Positions 46,716 to 59,983 of a DNA stretch of 64,000 nucleotides are shown piece after piece (position 1 is the stretch's first letter; every line of letters begins with the position of its first letter). The notes under the pieces were generated by a model. The model worked only from the letters and a program-made list of their open reading frames with translations. It searched no databases and was not told the origin of the DNA. The translations under genes were made by a program, and so were the position numbers. Origin of the DNA: Luidia sarsii (taxonomy: Eukaryota > Echinodermata > Asteroidea > Paxillosida > Luidiidae); contig OX465102.1 of assembly GCA_949987565.1 (NCBI GenBank), forward strand, positions 26,977,370 through 27,041,369. The letters are read 5' to 3'.

Positions 46716-47589
46716 ATTTACTTCCCTCCTCACTCTCACCATCACCACGACCACGAACACAAATCGTCCCAAATAACCCTCAGTAGGCATACCTTCACCA
46801 CTGCAATTACTGCACCACCGTAACACTCCCATTCGATGCAAAAATCTCTCATGGGAAGCACGAACCGTTTTCATATAAACGTAAACAAACCAGATAGCCC
46901 GGGCGATGACCATCCCGAAACTTCATCCGTCACAGCCGTCGTCTTGCTATAGACGTGATTCCCGCTAGTATATGAACCATGAAGCCGACAGCCGTGACTA
47001 TTTGACTATGTGACTACCTAAAAATAGCATGGGCACTAATGAGCATCGTCGGCCGCCGCGGAGTAAACCACGAAGAAACCTCGTGTGGTTTGCTCTTGAG
47101 TGGTCGGTTTCCTTCCTTTCCCACTAAACACACTCCCGTGATGGAACTGAAAACCCATTAAGTTTACCAACGGCAAAAATGTCCACAGAACCTCATCAAG
47201 TTCGGCTAATAATGTACGCCCCTGCACGATCCAAACGTGTGGCACACAATGTGTTGATCAGATTCTGCCTGGTAACCAGTGGTTGGTTTCGGACGAAGCA
47301 ACCCAAGCAACGGTTGGACATTTATAATTGACCGATAATGTAGCCGCTTCATATGTTGACTAATGGTGGTCAAAGTTATGATAAAATACTGCCCAGAATA
47401 TTTCCACGGTTTTAATGCTCGAAGCCAAAGTCCAAACAAGTTCCACGCATCCTTACTGCAGACGATCTGAAGTGTGTGGCACGTGTCAAGCTTGAGCACC
47501 TTTATAACTTCGACATTCCTAATTTGGAGTGCGTGACCGTTTGCACATCTGATTCATTATTTTGAGGGGGGAAATAACAAACAAAAATA
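46716..47589. other. Non-coding stretch, nothing recognised
   Basis: Minus frames of 66-97 codons lack domains. Confidence 0.5.
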
Positions 47590-47640
47590 GGAAGGCCTGG
47601 CGTTCCGATCCAAGCAGGACCTTTCATTACTCATATGGAT
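47590..47640 (-). repeat. Hammerhead-like core fragment with CTGATGA-like box
   Basis: The plus strand has GGCCTGGCGTTCCGATCCAAGCAGGACCTTTCATTACTC. On the minus strand this reads GTAATGA, then AAGGTCCTGCTTGGATC, then GGAACGCC. The GTAATGA segment is closer to the hammerhead CTGATGA box than in the other copies, although GAAAC has become GGAAC. Confidence 0.4.
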
Positions 47641-50600
47641 TTCAAGTGAGTCTTCATCCATATTCATGGTTTCTCGGAGGGCGCTTGTCAAAAGGCCCGC
47701 AACGAGACAACGACTCATGCGAGATTTGATTGCGTTAATGACTGGCTCAAGATCCTCTGCAGTAGAAGCTCAATATCCACACATTCCATGTCAATTGAAA
47801 TTTCTGTGTCAGGTGACAGCAGAGTTCAGGCAGGCAGAGAGAAAGGGGAAAAAACATGACATGGTGAGGGAATTGTTCAAGCTGTCGGCTGTCAAGGTAT
47901 AAGGCTTGTCCCTTTGGCAGTTTCTAAAAGGTACCAATCCGAAGGCATTAAAAACACCTATAGCAGTGTTAAGGTCGAAAGCGGCCCTACGAGGAACAGC
48001 TGTGGAGATCTAAACCTACGGGACGTAGCCCGATCCGAGGTGAATCCAGCACAAATGAAAGTATAATTTATAAGATTTTCCATTGCGTTATTGTGAGACT
48101 TCATACATAATATTGCTACCCCGGTACTTGTAGCGCGCTGTGTCTGTCGGAAGGTACTCGGAATTGACACTCCTGGCATGATTGCTAGCTCTGCGGAATG
48201 GCAATGAAGGCAACTGTCAAAGGTGTGGCGCACCTGAGAAACACAACACCGTCTATATGAAAAAAAAACAATTTTCACCAACACCCTTCGCCCCCGCGAA
48301 ATACCGCTCTTTAAAAAGGTACATCACTCGCCCGACACTATCTGGCTTCCCAGTATATTATAGTCTATGCAAGGTAAAGATCCCCAGTTGCACTTTAAAA
48401 TGCGCATGAGAAAAAAAAATGGTTGTATTCCAGCGACATAGCCGGGATGTAAATTTGGATCGAGGGTGGGCTGAGGGTCGGAGATCTGCTGAAATTATGC
48501 CCGTATTCAGAGGCATGAGCACCGGTACGAGAGCATAGGCATTCCCCCGTGGCGGTGTTGTGTGCATACTAGAGGGAAGGGAGCATGGCCATTGAATATC
48601 AGCAGAACGGATGTTCTCCAGTGCACTGAAGGAACCACTGGCTCGTGCCGGAAAGGAGCTCTAGGAAAAGAACGTAAATTGGGATCGTATGCATCATTCA
48701 GCCAGGCCCCTGTAAATGTCTTATACAGGGCGGGGGGATCGAGGTAGGGACTTCCAGTCCCACTCCTACATCACCCCGCCCCTCCCTTGCATACACACCG
48801 TCCTAGGCACTCCAATCATCTATGAAAACAGCGACCATGTCATCGTGGAAATTCTAAGAACACCATACTGTTGTTTCTTGGCGAATGTCTTCTCGTACGA
48901 TGCAGTCTTTTCATACCGCTTCCTCGCGCGTCTGGGATCGAGTTCCACAATCGTCGAGCAAACGATCAAAAAACAAACACACGCTAAAATGCCTTGTGTT
49001 TTGCTTTCCCACCGTAGTTTGTCGAGGGTGACATCAGAACGCCCACTTACTTTGCTTTCCCTTCCTCCTCTCTCTCTCTTCCAATTCCATCCCCCCTTCC
49101 AATGCCCGCACGATTGCGGCTTGTATCTATACGTATAAGAGGCGTAAGCTCGTTTTACGTAAGGAAACCGCTCACATCGAGCTTTCATGGCGGTTTGTTT
49201 CGCGTTGCAAACCGACCCATACGTTATACTACGTAGGATACCGAATGCAGGCGGTCGGTACCTTCGACAAAAATGCCCCCACCGGGCGTAGACGGGGAGT
49301 CACGAAACACAGTCCGAATCAGTTCTCTCGAGTCCAGGTCTATCTCGCAAAATCGAGTCGAGTCTCAACACTTTTTAAACAGATATATCCGGGTGCTCAT
49401 CCCAATTTTCCTCATTTCTCAAATGCTTTGAATTAGTAATTTTATTCTACATTGATTTTTGTTGTAATCTGTAAGGCTCGCCTTTATCTGAAATTTCAGA
49501 TGAGTAGGTTCCATGACAATTCCTTGAGCCCAAGAGAACTGGAAATAAAAAGGAATAATTCGGGGACACCTTTTTTTCTCAGGTTATGAACAGATGTCGA
49601 GTCAAAGTAAAAGTCACGTGGGGAATGCGAATCAGGTAAGACTCAAGTCCAAGCTTCCATCGTGGACATGCCTAAAATAAGTCTGCCCCTCCCCGAACAA
49701 AACAAGAAAAGCACGCAAATAGCTAAACATAGTAGGCTCCACTTTCATTGTATGCCGCAACAGAGCACCAACAATCGAAAACTTCAAACACGCTATGCGC
49801 AACCGGTGAATTACGGAAGGGCGTGCAGTCTTGCTTGAACGCGCAGAAGGAATATTTTCGTGTTAACAGGTTTTCGTGCTCATGAGGCACCATCGATTTT
49901 GACTCAATCCCTCGGAACAGCGACATTTTATCGTACCGCCCCCATGCCTGACGTGGCGGGCGATGGGGGCGGATACTCGTATAACCGCTCCACCGTAGGG
50001 GCAAGCTATACAGACATCGAACCCGGGTGGCGGAAAATTCCTTTCGCCTTTCGACAAAAATCGAACGGCTGGATCGGAACTATAGTTGGGTCTGGTCGAG
50101 ATTGATCTCCGTCTGATCTCAGCGTTGCCACCGTTGAAAGGGAAGAGGGAAGGCTTGATGGGGGAGAGAGAACCGGTGCACGAGGAAGAATGCGCCCAGA
50201 ATTGCCGTCCTGTGGGGGAATTATATTGACGAAAAGCGTAAACCGAGAAGGGGAGTAAAAAAAAAAGATCGTGGTTAAGGATTGATGACTAGTGATCAAT
50301 AACGCACGTCAACCGGCTTGTTATTGCCCGAGTCGATGTCCCCGTATCGAGGTAAGATCAGAGCCACTATCCTTCACTCTCTCGGAAAATAAATCCCCCT
50401 CAATAACAAAGGGATTTTATGAATTTAGGGCAATCTTTTACTTCCCGGCCACGGTGCGGTGAACGCAGTTCATCTCGGGCTTTTGCACGCCTCGTTCGTC
50501 TCGACCGCGTTTTGATGAGGTTTTTTTTCCCCCCCCCTTTTCCGGAGAGCTCCTCCCCGGCAGGAAATCATCAGCTCGGAGTTTTTAGAGGAAAGGATGC

Positions 50601-52163
50601 GGGGTATTATCCCCGATCGCCTTGGGAGGGATGGAGGAAGAGGGGAGGGGTTGTGAGCACGCAGATTGCCGGTGGGCACGCAGGTGCAAGCCGGCCGTAC
50701 CGACCGCCAGCATTTCTGCGGGATAAACACCACTACTCCTAGACAGCCAAAATGCAGGTGCAAAGTGGCTTCGAAAAAGGGGTGGTGGCGCGTTTACAAG
50801 ATTACACCGTCGCAGCCACAAAGGTACGGTATAAGGCCAACCCTTAAATCATTGGTCCAGCCACTCAGGTCTGATACAATCATCCGAATGCAATTAGACC
50901 TACAATTAGGGCAACCGGTGTTCTTAATTATTGTGAGGGGAAAAAACACAGAATAGATACACTGTAGGAACTGTTGGGAAATATCTAAGCAACGTTTTTA
51001 CTAAGGTTGGTCCAAAAATACTGATTATTGCTTGATGAAAGCAAAACGTTCGGATTATGTTACACGACATTTATTGCAAACACCCTGCATTACTGATACA
51101 ACCTTTCCAATGGCTTAACTAACGAAGTTACCCAACAGATGCCAGACAGTTTCAGATTTTTATGACCAACGGTTTCACAGTGTGCATCGAATGATGCATG
51201 GTTGAGCTACCGCTGTTATACCAGTTTTGTTTAAAAATACAAAACGTGCCCGTTACAACAAAATTAGGTATCCGGGAACTCGAAAGGCCGAGACGGGAGC
51301 CCCTCCATCCACCGAAGTTCTCCGGAAAATCTGAAGGCCTCAAAACGATAAGCCACAAAAATAATGATGTCAGTGAGAAACGCTGTTTATGAACCTAGCT
51401 CCCGTATACAACTACGTTCAATAAGGCATTGCATGGCCGATACGCGTGCAGCCACCGGGCTTCTGCCTCTGTTTCAATGGACAGGTATACACATAGCGCA
51501 CCACGCCGCGACGGAACAAAATCTAGTTGGTCAAAAATGTCTTCCTATAACACTTGCCCTGGCTTGATCAGAAACGTTGCGTGATTGTCGTTGATTTTCA
51601 TCGCCAAAACCCAAACTCTGGCCTTCTATTTACCAATAATGTTGCAATGTCGAAAAATTGTCAAGAACATTTTACTAGACCGGGACTTCAGGTTTTACGG
51701 GCCAGCGCTTGTAACATTTTAACTATCCAGACCTCACATGGCGGCCTTCCAGAATTGTCAATATATCTTTTCCGGGGTGGAGGCGCCCATCAGATGCATT
51801 TAACCATTAACTCCTGTACCTTCTCCAGGGATCACGCCTCCGTTTCTATTCGGATGCAAATAACTCATTGTTGTAAATCTGGTGACAGCAGTTTGGGTTC
51901 ACACAATGTGGATTCAGTATGCATAAATAAACCCATCATGATCATCAACTGAAATCCTGTACTCGAATAGCGAGAGAAGCGACACGAATTGTCCGCACAT
52001 CGTTTGATAACCTCTTCTCAGAATATCGTCCGACGATATTATGTCACCAACAAGCATTTCACAAGTGTTCCGGGCTTACGTGGGAAAAACCATTCACTAA
52101 ATGGTCCAAGCATGTTCCACAGAATATACCTCATGCTGAACCGCATTGTACGTGGCCCAATAT
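47641..52163. other. Long non-coding stretch, nothing firm
   Basis: Weak GAGTC/GACTC words lie at 49318-49660. Frames of 60-140 codons (for example 48716-49138 plus and 48820-49188 minus, mutually overlapping; 51554-51952) lack recognisable domains. GC-richer patches occur near 49950-50100 and 50450-50780. No family repeat was identified. Confidence 0.45.
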
Positions 52164-52622
52164 CACTATGAATATCTAAACCGTGAAAATCGGGTGAAAA
52201 TGTCATTTAGCCGTGAAAAGAAAATTAGCCGTGTTTTCACCCCTATTTCATGGCACACCGTTAGCCAAGTCATTTTCACAGTGTTTTTACCAGTGGTCTC
52301 CAAGGCCACATTCCTGGTGGTTAATGGCGAGAGGCAATTTAGAAGTATCTGGGAGTGACACTTACAAGGACACCATACAGTACCTCTATGGGGGCTGGTG
52401 GTCCCTACTGGTAATTGAATTAGCCATCCCTCAAGGCTGGAGTTTGCCACCCTAGATATTCACGTTTTTTTCACTGTCTCTTTAGTGACCTGAAGATGTC
52501 CTCATCGCGATTTTTTTTCACGGTGAATTCACTGTAAAATGTACCGTGAAATCACAGTGTCTTTTTAGTTTCACGGTGAAATGACATTTCACCCCTTTTT
52601 CACGGTTTAGATGTTCATAGTG
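52164..52622. mobile_element. MITE-like element, CACTATGAA termini
   Basis: A 459-bp unit. The left terminus CACTATGAATATCTAAACCG and the right terminus (inward CACTATGAACATCTAAACCG) continue as near-identical inverted repeats through GTGAAAA and TGTCATTT, about 45 bp in all. Flanks TAT and TA on either side suggest a TA-type target, but this is not proven. Internal GTTTTCAC and TTCACGGTGAA words add further pairing. The 94-codon frame inside is element sequence. Confidence 0.8.
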
Positions 52623-55243
52623 TATGCGCTATTCATTTATTTATAGGCCTATATAAATATACTATTTTAGCTAGATGCGTGTTTAATATTATTTTTCGTT
52701 TCAATTTCGTTAATTTTTGGTGTATTTTTTCACTGCTTTTCAGTGGATTTCTTTGTTTACATAATAGGCCTATGCTAATTTGCATAACATAATATTTTGA
52801 ACGTATTTTTGATTATTTTTGAGGTGGAATTTGAGAGAAGCAAATGGATTCGCATGCTGTGTCCATTTGGCGATACACCTACCAAATCCAATTATGTTAT
52901 CAGTTCCCGATAGCATCGATTTGTCTGCAGCTTTCCAATGGCAAGTGCTTCTTGGAATTGTAAATTTCATACACTACATGCACATCCATCAATGTTGATT
53001 ATATAGAGTAGATATCGCGTGGGGTCTATACAAATGGCGATGAATATAATATTGCGACTTCAATAATATTTATACATAGCAGGGCTTGTGCATTGATGAA
53101 ATGAATATCTGACAGTGTAATCTATTATCAACCACCGTATACAATAGCGTATATAGGGAGTTTATCTGAGGGAAAATGCCAAACTGTTCGCATGTATAAG
53201 TTCCATTTTTTCCCCAGCTCAGACCATTGTGATGTAGTAATGATCGAAATTCCCATTGGAGATATATCATCCTAGATACATACCGTTGTCCTAGAAGTAA
53301 AACGTTTTCAGATAAGGGGAAATTAATCTACTGCATTGAGCTGATGCACTGTTCATATGAGCTGGCCCAGTGACCTGGCTTTACGTATCAAAGTCTAAAT
53401 CGAAAACTCAATCACATTTTAACGAATGGCAGACTTCGACACTTTAACACCTGTGCATCATTTTCAATTTGCAAACATGTACAGAATTGACTTTTGGCAC
53501 CAACACCTGTCTCGGGTTTCCAAAGGAAATCTACATAGCAAATAGCCCGAAATAGGAAATATTGGTCGCCAGTTCAGATAGAAAACAACGGAGTCGTTTA
53601 ATGTGTGGGTTTTTTTTCCCTCGAGGTTCCAGGTGAGAGTTTGAACCCTCGCGGCAAGATTTAAAGTCTAGGCTAAATGCCAGCATTGATTTGTTAGACG
53701 ATAATGAATACCATTTTGTCTACCAAGATCCATCCCTTCGAGCGGGCTCGGTGTCTTCCAGGCGTTTTGGGTTTCCCCGGATAAACGTGTATCGTAGCCC
53801 CAAATCGATGTACTTCATGCGTTCGGCTGCATGCCCAGCCAGGCTTCGATTTGTTTACCCAATTTGATACAACCCTTTTTTTTCTTTCTTTCTTTTTAAC
53901 ACAGAAAGGTGTTGTACCAGATGGTGGGAGCTCGTGCACACGTATTCATTCAGTCTCAACCGGATCGACCCCACCACCATGATAACTAACCAGCAGCGTA
54001 CATCCATCCCTGAAAGCCTTAGCTGAACTCCACTTTTGTTTCAACTTCCACGGCGTTACTCCTTACTGACGGTTCTATTTTTGTTCTCCTCACAACTAAC
54101 CACATGACAGAAACAATTCAAACAACGTGACATGACTAGGCCGACGTGGCGTGCTCTGAAAAGGCAATCTGATCCAGGCATATGCCATAACTATGGCAAA
54201 TAGAATTTCATTGGATCGGGTCTCGGTTTCAAGTCCTGGTCCATTCAATTTGTCTTGGCCACTTGCTATTTCGATTCAGAAAAAGGAAACAATCTCAGTT
54301 GCGAGAACCATCAAGACAAGATGCAAAAGTCACAAAATGCTTCACTGACACGTAGGATAGTCATAGCGTATGTCAATAGTTGTTGCTCTTTGAGAGGCTT
54401 AAAAGGGCTAGTCTTATAAGAGGTTGTAAAATCATTCCCGGCTCAAGGAAGTTTGCTTGTATTCTGCATGTAGGTATCTCTATAATTGTCAGTTGCATGC
54501 TGTATGTGACCTTTATTGCGTATAAAAGTAAGCGTGAATATTATGCGAGGTAAGATCAATGCATATTCTGTGTTATTTGGCCATTATTTGGACTGTACTC
54601 TGCTCCAGGAATCATTTAGGTAAGGATACGTGGTTACAATCTGGATCGAGACCTTTTGCTGCCACACCTAATCATAAACTGGCAAACGAAAATTAATTTG
54701 AGTTATTCAACTGGAACAAGAACAACTTTGCATACATGAACAAATCGAATTTCATCATGTAGCGACATCATGCAGCACATTAATGCCAGCAACAATTCAA
54801 TGCGGAGGCATAAATCTTCTCGACATGCAGCTGTCCCTACATTTTAATAGATGTATGCTTGCATACCTTGGTACGACATTGATGCATATCGCCATCATAG
54901 GAGACTATACATCAATGTGCCATACATTTCCGCTCATGTAACTTCCCACCCGTTTCATCATCAGGTACTCTATCATTCAGCCTCCACTAAATTTATTCAG
55001 GTACTTAAGGTGCGAGGCAAATGCGACATTAATCTCGCCACAGCGGCCGGGGAGCTGGGCCTGTCGGTGGATTCTCGTTCCCGGGGGATCTGCCAGTCTG
55101 ACGCTTACAGATGCTCTGGGTGATCGCAAGGGGGTCGATGCGTCAATGGTATTATACGACGTCCTCGTCGCACGCGGTTTTAGTGCGTTCCTATCGTGCA
55201 TAGAAAACAATCGGCTGAGGACCTGCACGAGCAAATCTGACTG
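52623..55243. other. Non-coding stretch, nothing firm
   Basis: A (TTTC)n run lies near 53880. GGTTTCAAGTCC at ~54228 resembles a tRNA B box without an A box. Short opposed frames near 55000-55230 are unassigned. Confidence 0.5.
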
Positions 55244-55525
55244 TTTAGTTTAGTTTATTTCTTCTTCCACAGCATCAACCAACAATATGCACATGTTACA
55301 GATTGCACATCACACAGAATGAATAGTCAAAAATAATAGGGAAAGGACTGGCACATTAAGTGATAAATTAGTATTTATAAACATGAATGTGATACTGCAG
55401 AGGGACCCATCAAGAAGCACAGCTTTTAAGTGTTGGGCCCCATTGCAACACTTGCACTAAGTCGGAAAATTATGCTCATGCTAATTTAGACCGTGAGCGG
55501 CAGGGGGCTCAATGCAAGTGAAGCA
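55244..55525 (-). mobile_element. Possible non-LTR retrotransposon 3' end
   Basis: Read on the minus strand, the segment ends TGCTGTGGAAGAAGAAATAAACTAAACTAAAC, that is, an AATAAA-like motif followed by a short tandem TAAAC tail, as at the 3' ends of many LINEs. Upstream is non-coding with GGGGCCCAACACTTAAAAGC. No reverse-transcriptase motif was seen upstream, so the assignment rests on the tail alone. Confidence 0.35.
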
Positions 55526-56850
55526 ATCAATCAATAGAACACTAATCCTTAGTATTAACACACAACACATATATAGAAAACTATACACAAGGACAAATTA
55601 GATTAGCGTACACTTAGCAGAGAAAACAAAGACGGATTTGAGGAATAAGCGATGATTGGGAAATATAGCAAAATATGCAGCCATTAGACAGTAATGTGAT
55701 TCAGCTAAAAAACAAAAAACTGTGGCGTCCATCCTATGCCTTTGCGGAGCGGAATGGACGTTACAAATGAATGCATTGAATGAATGTAAAAAGCGTGAAT
55801 GGTAAAGGCGAATGCGATTCAGCTGCCGCAGAGCACAGGCGAGCTGGCGAACAATATGGTGGCAGTCCCAAAGGTAGCCATAGCTGGGGGCCATCGAAAG
55901 GGGGACCTTTTGTCTGTAATCCACGCGGGACGCTTAAGTTGCGATCGGCGAACGAAGAAAAAAGGGTGATGAAGCGACAAATTAGCTGGGCGCCGGCGGC
56001 CATCGCGGTTCCCGTGCGGAATCCTCGGCCGGGTAAAAGACAATTGCAACAGGACATCGGCTCAGATCGGGGTGGGTGGGTGGGTGGGTTGAGGGCGGGA
56101 GGTACGCGAATGTGAATGGCTCCCCTAACCCGCCACGTACTTAGCCGCTGATTCGGCTCATTTTACACCTGACCTGAATCGGGTAATTGTCCGGAGGTGT
56201 CGTACGCTAATAATCATGCGCTCTGTCACTGCCCAACAAGCCACAATTCACCAGATTGTTTGTGTGCACTGTGCAGTGGTAGTGGGAAATAGAGGTATAT
56301 AGGCTCAGACGAGGAACTGAGTGTCCCTCTCCCCTTCTTAGAAGCAGCTACTGTATTGAGATAGGGATGCATACCCAAAATATGTGATAGATTTAAAACG
56401 TGCCAAATAATTCTATACACGCACCAGCACAAGCAAAAGTAGCCTACATGATAAAACACGTACAATTTTTAAACCCAATTGTTCTTAATCGACATGAACT
56501 TTGTATGCCTTGGAAACTTTTTGCATGGAGAGAAAATGTCACAAAACTCATTCCCATTCCATTCCCAATTTTCGAACTGTACGTGATTTTTGTCGTCTTG
56601 ATAAGGTGATACCCCTGCTCACTAAATCAATCAATCTTGGCCTACTAAGATGGCGTATACCATCAGCAGATCCCAACGGTTAGGATTCGTGTACACTGTT
56701 TTGTCCTTTCTAATGCAAAGCGGGTTAACATATATTGTAGATGAGACAGAAGGTTTGCATGATGGAAGCGCAATGCGGAACGTTTGTGCTGACAACTCGT
56801 ACACATACATGTATACATGTACAGTTGGTCCCCTATTTCAAGAACGAGTA
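55526..56850. other. Non-coding stretch with G-rich tract
   Basis: Opposed frames of 76-111 codons at 55760-56115 are unassigned. GGGG(TGGG)4 lies at 56069-56088 (listed separately). Confidence 0.45.
56069..56088 (+). repeat. G-quadruplex-type TGGG run
   Basis: GGGGTGGGTGGGTGGGTGGG: five G-runs with single-T loops, which meets the standard intramolecular G-quadruplex pattern. Confidence 0.8.
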
Positions 56851-57005
56851 CAGGTGTCGATTTCACCAAACTCATCGTAACTTGCGATCAATCGCAAGAC
56901 GATGAGCGATACACAGAAACCATACGGCCTATCGCAACTTACGACGGGTTATCCATCGTAAGTTGAGTTACGATGCCTCGTAAGGCTTTGTGAAATCCAC
57001 CCCTG
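56851..57005. mobile_element. Short MITE-like element, CAGGTGTCGATTTCAC termini
   Basis: A 155-bp unit. Left terminus CAGGTGTCGATTTCACCAAA; right terminus, inward, CAGGGGTGGATTTCACAAAG. The inner CATCGTAACTTGCGATC and CATCGTAACTCAACTTACGA segments also pair. Non-coding. Confidence 0.7.
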
Positions 57006-58439
57006 GTCATACATATACATGTAGGGTAATACACAGAATGAATATAAACCTTAATCAAAAAGATACGAGTGAACATTGCAGAAGTCTGTAAAAAGGCTTG
57101 CATCCATGGTAATCGACGTACAAATTGATCTGCAAAGCGAGCAATCAGCATGTAACTGAAAGACTCAGCGCCAGGCAGTTCAGATGAGGATCTGTTTTAT
57201 ACGAAGCCCTGAAAGGGAGATGGGTGATATTGATTTGCACCCTCGAAATAATCAACTCATTCTCTCGAAGAGATACTTTGAATATTTCCTTTTTATTGAA
57301 ATGATTCTTCTATTCCTTCGAAATTATAACATAATTCCTCCTATGAAGCCCTTCCCAACAAGTGTAAGGCCTACCGTACTGTACATCGACAACTTACAAA
57401 CCTAGGCTATCTGCGATGTCCTAGGCTTGTAGGAAAGTGCATGCGGGCAAGTTGCACACAAAGCCAAGATGAACCATTCTTTACGGCATTTCAAATGTTA
57501 GGTGGATCATCAGTTCACGTTCATGTAGAGATAACCACATGTGATAGTCTATGCATTGTAATGCCACTAAGGGAACGAAATGATATTTCGAGGGGACGAA
57601 ATAAAAATATCGACGACACATGTCCTCTTACGAGCTCCGTAATCCCAGAATCACGAGCAGAAAATGGGTGACTTCGCACCGTGAAAGGCACCGAGCGGAG
57701 CGAACGAGGCATCTGGACTCCGAAGGTCAGCGCCGGCCCGAAATCGGGGTGTGAACATTATTATGCGCCCGTGCAGATCTAAACTTCAGAACTGATCTTA
57801 GTCCGGAAGAATTAGTTCAGCGTCATTTAACAAAGACGGAAGCAGTTCGGTTATTATCCACGCAGCCCCTGCGCCAAGAATAGGGTGAAAGCAACACTCC
57901 ACGACGGCATTAATTATGGGGGAAATAAGGACGTAGGATGTGCAGTTGACTGGGCAATCGGGGTATGAATAGAATGTGTCTGGCGGTAAATCGAATCTGC
58001 TGAAAGCACGCCGGTCGACTTCAGTGGCGACGCTCATCGGCAAACCCAGAGAAGATGTCTACTATAGACTTCAAACATTAACAAAACCCGGATCCCGGAT
58101 TTCTAGCCCTATATTAGGCCTATACCAAGACCCCGGACAATGTATTGCACAAAGCTAACAAGTAAGCCAGCCAAAGCTTAGCCAGCCAAAGCTTAGTATC
58201 TATCACCACACATCTCCATAGTCCAATGAAAAACATCGTGCGGAAATATTGTTAGTGGTTCCGTCAGTATATACTTTGAGGATGAGCTGAATTTGTAATA
58301 TAGGGCCCTGCATTTTGTATTCTTACCGTGAAAGGAAATACGGGCAGCCATTACGGATTCATCTGGCAACATCAGCCATACGCATTGTGAGAGAGGACGA
58401 GCATTGCATTGTAATTAATTATTGGGATTGTACGATCTC
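57006..58439. other. Non-coding stretch
   Basis: A 15-bp tandem duplication GCCAGCCAAAGCTTA lies at ~58166-58195. Frames of 60-81 codons lack domains. Nothing else recognised. Confidence 0.5.
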
Positions 58440-59790
58440 AACACATACAGTTTTAATTCATGTTTCGGATTGTTTACATGAACAAGTAGATGTCGGTAAA
58501 TTTTGTTGGAGCTGTTTTCCTTGACTTATGTAAAGCTCTTGATACCGCACTGTTGTATTGAAAGAAACTACCGAAAATAACTATTTCCAGCGGTACGTAG
58601 CGTAGCTGGAAATAATTGTCTTGTGGTTTCGGACAACGCATACCACGTTGCCAGTTGGTAAGGACGCACAAAGGCGTTACGCAACCGGTAGGGTATAAAT
58701 AAGAGTAACGAACAGAAGGTTTTCAGTTCTAGCAAGCACCTCACGAAAGCCGCCTCATTTTTCATTTAATTCATTTATGTAAAGGTGAAGCCCAACACCT
58801 TCATAAGAGAGTGCTGACTGTTTTGGGGTACAGGTTTTCCAGGGAATTTTTAAACGAGTTTTGTCTCTGGTTTTTTCCAGGACGTCGTATCTCTCCAATT
58901 TTTATTTGTTTTTACATTGAACGCTTGATTTAGTATGAAGTATAACATTATAGATAGTGTTGAGATTATAACACTGGCAAACGAAGAAAGTAACAGTCAA
59001 TCGTTGATTGTTTGAAGTGTATCCTCTTCACAGAAGCAGACCGCAGTCTTTATCAATGTAGATCTTGTTCATTGCTTATAGCATGGAGAAAACTTGAGCT
59101 CAACGGAATTGTTTAGTAAACAGAATCTTGGGGTTCTCTTCTGGGAGGCCTATTCTGGACTGCAGTCAGTATCTAAGTACATGTTTACAGTGTTCATTGC
59201 CTAAACAAGGAGGAGCTTAAAACTCAATCGTAACTGTATTTTCAATAAAGGGCGGCGCTAAACGTGCTTCGCTACCGCCAATATTATGTCTTGCGTTTAA
59301 GACTTGTTTTGTATAATTGAGTATAGGCAAGACTATGGTACACATGGTATGGACCTTGCTTGGTTCCAATCTTATTGACCGGACAGGAGACAACAGTTGG
59401 TGATATCATAGCTGGAGTTTCGGAGCCAGTTCACTTTGGAGTGCCACAAGGGGCAATTTTGGGGAGGTTACTTTTGTTTAATCTTTAGGCCTGTTAATGA
59501 TCTCTCATCATTTATTAAACATTCGAAATGTGTTTTGTAAGCCGATGATACTGCTATCTTTGTGCTAGAATGAATATTGACAATATTGAGTATAAGTGCA
59601 ATTTTGATGTGTAATGTGGATGTTCTTGAACAGACCTCGTGTTTCGGGGTTTCATAAATTGTTTAAATGTTTGTTGCAATTTGAAGGTGCTTTCTAACGT
59701 TTTTATTGTATAGGCTGGGACCCGTGGGAGATCAGTTATACACTGAATGGAAAACCAAGGGTAAATAAAATGATATTAGTATAGTAATAA
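58440..59790 (+). mobile_element. Decayed non-LTR retrotransposon (CR1/L2/Jockey-type) fragment
   Basis: Two reverse-transcriptase pieces lie in order on the plus strand. At ~58453-58560 a frame reads HTVLIHVSDCLHEQVDVGKF and, after a shift of frame, FVGAVFLDLCKALDT, which is motif A of the RT palm. At 59345-59553 come the GVPQGAILG box and a damaged YADD box. About 780 bp between them contains no recognisable RT and may be an insertion. The end (59720-59775) has GGGACCCGTGGGAGATCAGT and GGGTAAATAAAATG, typical of LINE 3' UTRs. The 5' half and endonuclease are missing. It cannot be active. Confidence 0.7.
59345..59560 (+). pseudogene. Reverse transcriptase palm-domain remnant
   Basis: Frame 59345-59485 reads ...TVGDIIAGVSEPVHFGVPQG, AILG, then LLLFNL and a TAG stop at 59486. 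It matches the segment of non-LTR RTs leading to the conserved PQGSxLGPLLF box, with P changed to R. Just after, in the next frame, VNDLSSFIKHSKCVL is followed by a TAA stop exactly where the Y of YADD should be, then ADDTAIF. One frameshift and two stops in the catalytic core show long decay. Confidence 0.75.
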
Positions 59791-59983
59791 TACTACTAAT
59801 GTGCTTACTTGGTATGATTTGTATTAAATTGATCAAAAACCATGGCGCCGTGTACTTCTTTAACGACAGAATGTAGACTTTTTATAGGCCTACTCCCATG
59901 GTAAAGTGAAACAAGGGGTCAGTTTTTAAACAAGAGCTGGCTGGGTTTTTGTTTAAAAGAATGTTAGGAGAATGCATTTTTTA

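Noticed and set aside
54195..54245. B-box-like GGTTTCAAGTCC
   Set aside because: No A box or cloverleaf arms upstream.
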